NCBI GenBank assembly: GCA_900765165.1
Contig: CAAFQR010000185.1
Span: forward strand, 1-24,183
DNA from: Veillonellaceae bacterium
GTDB taxonomy: Bacteria; Bacillota; Negativicutes; Veillonellales; Veillonellaceae
DNA length: 24,183 nucleotides
Direction of reading: 5' to 3'
Part shown: one piece after another, positions 23,258-24,183 of the stretch
Numbering within the stretch: the stretch's first letter is position 1
Layout of the letters: each line of letters opens with the position of its first letter
Made by a program: the position numbers and the translations under genes
The notes under the pieces: model-generated
What the model saw: only the letters and a program-made list of their open reading frames with translations
What the model was told of the DNA's origin: nothing
Database searches by the model: none

Positions 23258-24157
23258 ATGGTTTCTTGGAAAAAATTAGGAATTATAGTATGGGCAACAG
23301 TTTCTTTGATTGCATTTGCGGGGTGTAAAACTTCGGTTACGGATAAAACTGTTGATATAACAATGAATGGCGTTCAGGTTCAAGGCAGCTATACAGGTGA
23401 TTTTGAAAATGATGTGCCTAATGGTAAAGGTAAGATAAAGGGCGTTGATGCTGCTAATAAGTCATGGAGCTATGAAGGTGAACTCAAAGACGGAAAGTTT
23501 AATGGCAGTGGTAAGTTAACATTCAAAAAGCTAATTGCGCCTAACCACATGGTTACAGTGTTGGTCACACATGTTGAAGAAGGTACGTTTAAAGATGGGG
23601 TTCTTGTTAATGGTACTGATAAGGTCGACGGAGAATTAGTATATAAAGGTCAATTTAATAGTAAGGGGCAATATGAAGGCGAAGGCGAAGAATATGCTTC
23701 AAATGGCGGTATTAAGTATAAAGGAACCTTTAAAAATGGCCTTCCTAGTGTGCCTGCTGTGAAGTTAGGTGAAAATGTATCCTATGGTGGTTGGACATAT
23801 AAGATTACTAAAGCCTATATTGTACCAAATGGTGAGAATGATAGCCCTAGCATGAAACATGTGGCTATTCAAATTGAAATTACCAATAATCAATCAGAAC
23901 CGTTATCTGCGTTTAATGGTATTGGCTCAATGGTACTGATAGATGATAAAGGAACAATGTATCAGATTGATCCTGAGGTGACAGTACAGCAATCAATTCA
24001 TACGCCCCCGTTGGTGATGTTTATTGATTCAATGGTACCTAATGTATCGTATACTACTTTACTTTCTTATATTGTGCCACGTAACGTAAATTCATTTGAA
24101 TTTGTATCGAAGGAAGGACTAGGTAAGGCAACACCAATCCAGTTTACAGTTCAGTAG
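23258..24157 (+). CDS. MORN-repeat lipoprotein with DUF4352-like domain (299 aa)
   Basis: ATG 23258 follows GAGGTG by 5 nt; GTG 23240 would add six residues before the signal. The hydrophobic N-terminus ends in the lipobox AFAGC, giving a lipidated Cys. Residues about 35-165 contain MORN-type repeats (YTGDFENDVPNGKGKIKG, YEGELKDGKFNGSGKLTF, YKGQFNSKGQYEGEGEEY, YKGTFKNGLP). From about residue 172 onward is a beta-sandwich resembling DUF4352/telokin-like extracellular domains (ENVSYGGWTYKITKAYIVP, then KHVAIQIEITNNQSEPLSAF). It is likely a surface-exposed or periplasmic binding or scaffold protein. No terminator is visible before the window ends. Confidence 0.78.
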   Translation: MVSWKKLGIIVWATVSLIAFAGCKTSVTDKTVDITMNGVQVQGSYTGDFENDVPNGKGKIKGVDAANKSWSYEGELKDGKFNGSGKLTFKKLIAPNHMVTVLVTHVEEGTFKDGVLVNGTDKVDGELVYKGQFNSKGQYEGEGEEYASNGGIKYKGTFKNGLPSVPAVKLGENVSYGGWTYKITKAYIVPNGENDSPSMKHVAIQIEITNNQSEPLSAFNGIGSMVLIDDKGTMYQIDPEVTVQQSIHTPPLVMFIDSMVPNVSYTTLLSYIVPRNVNSFEFVSKEGLGKATPIQFTVQ

Positions 24158-24183
24158 ATGTATAACTTGATATAAGAAAAAGG

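Noticed and set aside
1..24183. CRISPR array, tRNA/rRNA genes, insertion sequences or phage genes
   Set aside because: I saw no regularly spaced direct repeats, no tRNA cloverleaf or rRNA sequence, no transposase or integrase and no terminal inverted repeats of an element.

Overview
The window reads as chromosome of a low-to-moderate GC anaerobic Bacillota. I favour the Negativicutes (Veillonella/Dialister/Megasphaera relatives). The reasons are a C4-acid set (malolactic enzyme, a malate/lactate-type dehydrogenase and class II fumarase), a LUD-domain protein, many exported lipoproteins, strong AGGAGG ribosome sites and GTG/TTG starts. This assignment is inference and no rRNA or tRNA is present to test it.

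Layout. 1-450: small XRE regulator. 568-3969: rightward operon of three membrane or exported proteins (LppM-like lipoprotein, zinc-ribbon membrane protein, class A beta-lactamase-fold lipoprotein), closed by a strong terminator. 4017-4353: AT-rich leader. 4354-5982: malolactic enzyme, followed by two terminators. 6336-7025: exported protein of unknown function. 7101-13862: a complete four-gene Wadjet (JetABCD) anti-plasmid SMC system with its own promoter and terminator. 13899-16282: arsDA behind a near-consensus promoter and a perfect ArsR-type operator, with no arsR or efflux pump in view. 16371-17213: exported protein. 17310-18118: uracil-DNA glycosylase family protein followed by a 3' remnant of an iron-dependent alcohol dehydrogenase. 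18245-20786: malate/lactate-type dehydrogenase (+) facing fumarase fumC (-) across a shared bidirectional terminator. 21049-22002: leftward pair LUD protein and DUF1294 membrane protein. 22187-24157: exported protein and MORN-repeat lipoprotein.

How the genes fit together. The malolactic enzyme, the dehydrogenase and fumarase could move carbon between oxaloacetate, malate, fumarate and lactate, as expected for a lactate/malate/succinate fermenter. JetABCD would restrict small circular plasmids. ArsD-ArsA would load and power arsenite export with a pump encoded elsewhere.

The most unusual signal is not a gene. A short motif, core TGAAATRA and best form TGTGAAATRAAC, occurs at least 25 times (about once per kb) on both strands, in coding and intergenic DNA. 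At three places it forms inverted-repeat pairs, and it overlaps two terminators. It is missing from a 5-kb block covering most of the Wadjet operon. The density, lack of strand bias and hairpin pairing resemble DNA uptake sequences of Neisseria or Pasteurellaceae. I know of no such element described in this group, but function is unproven.
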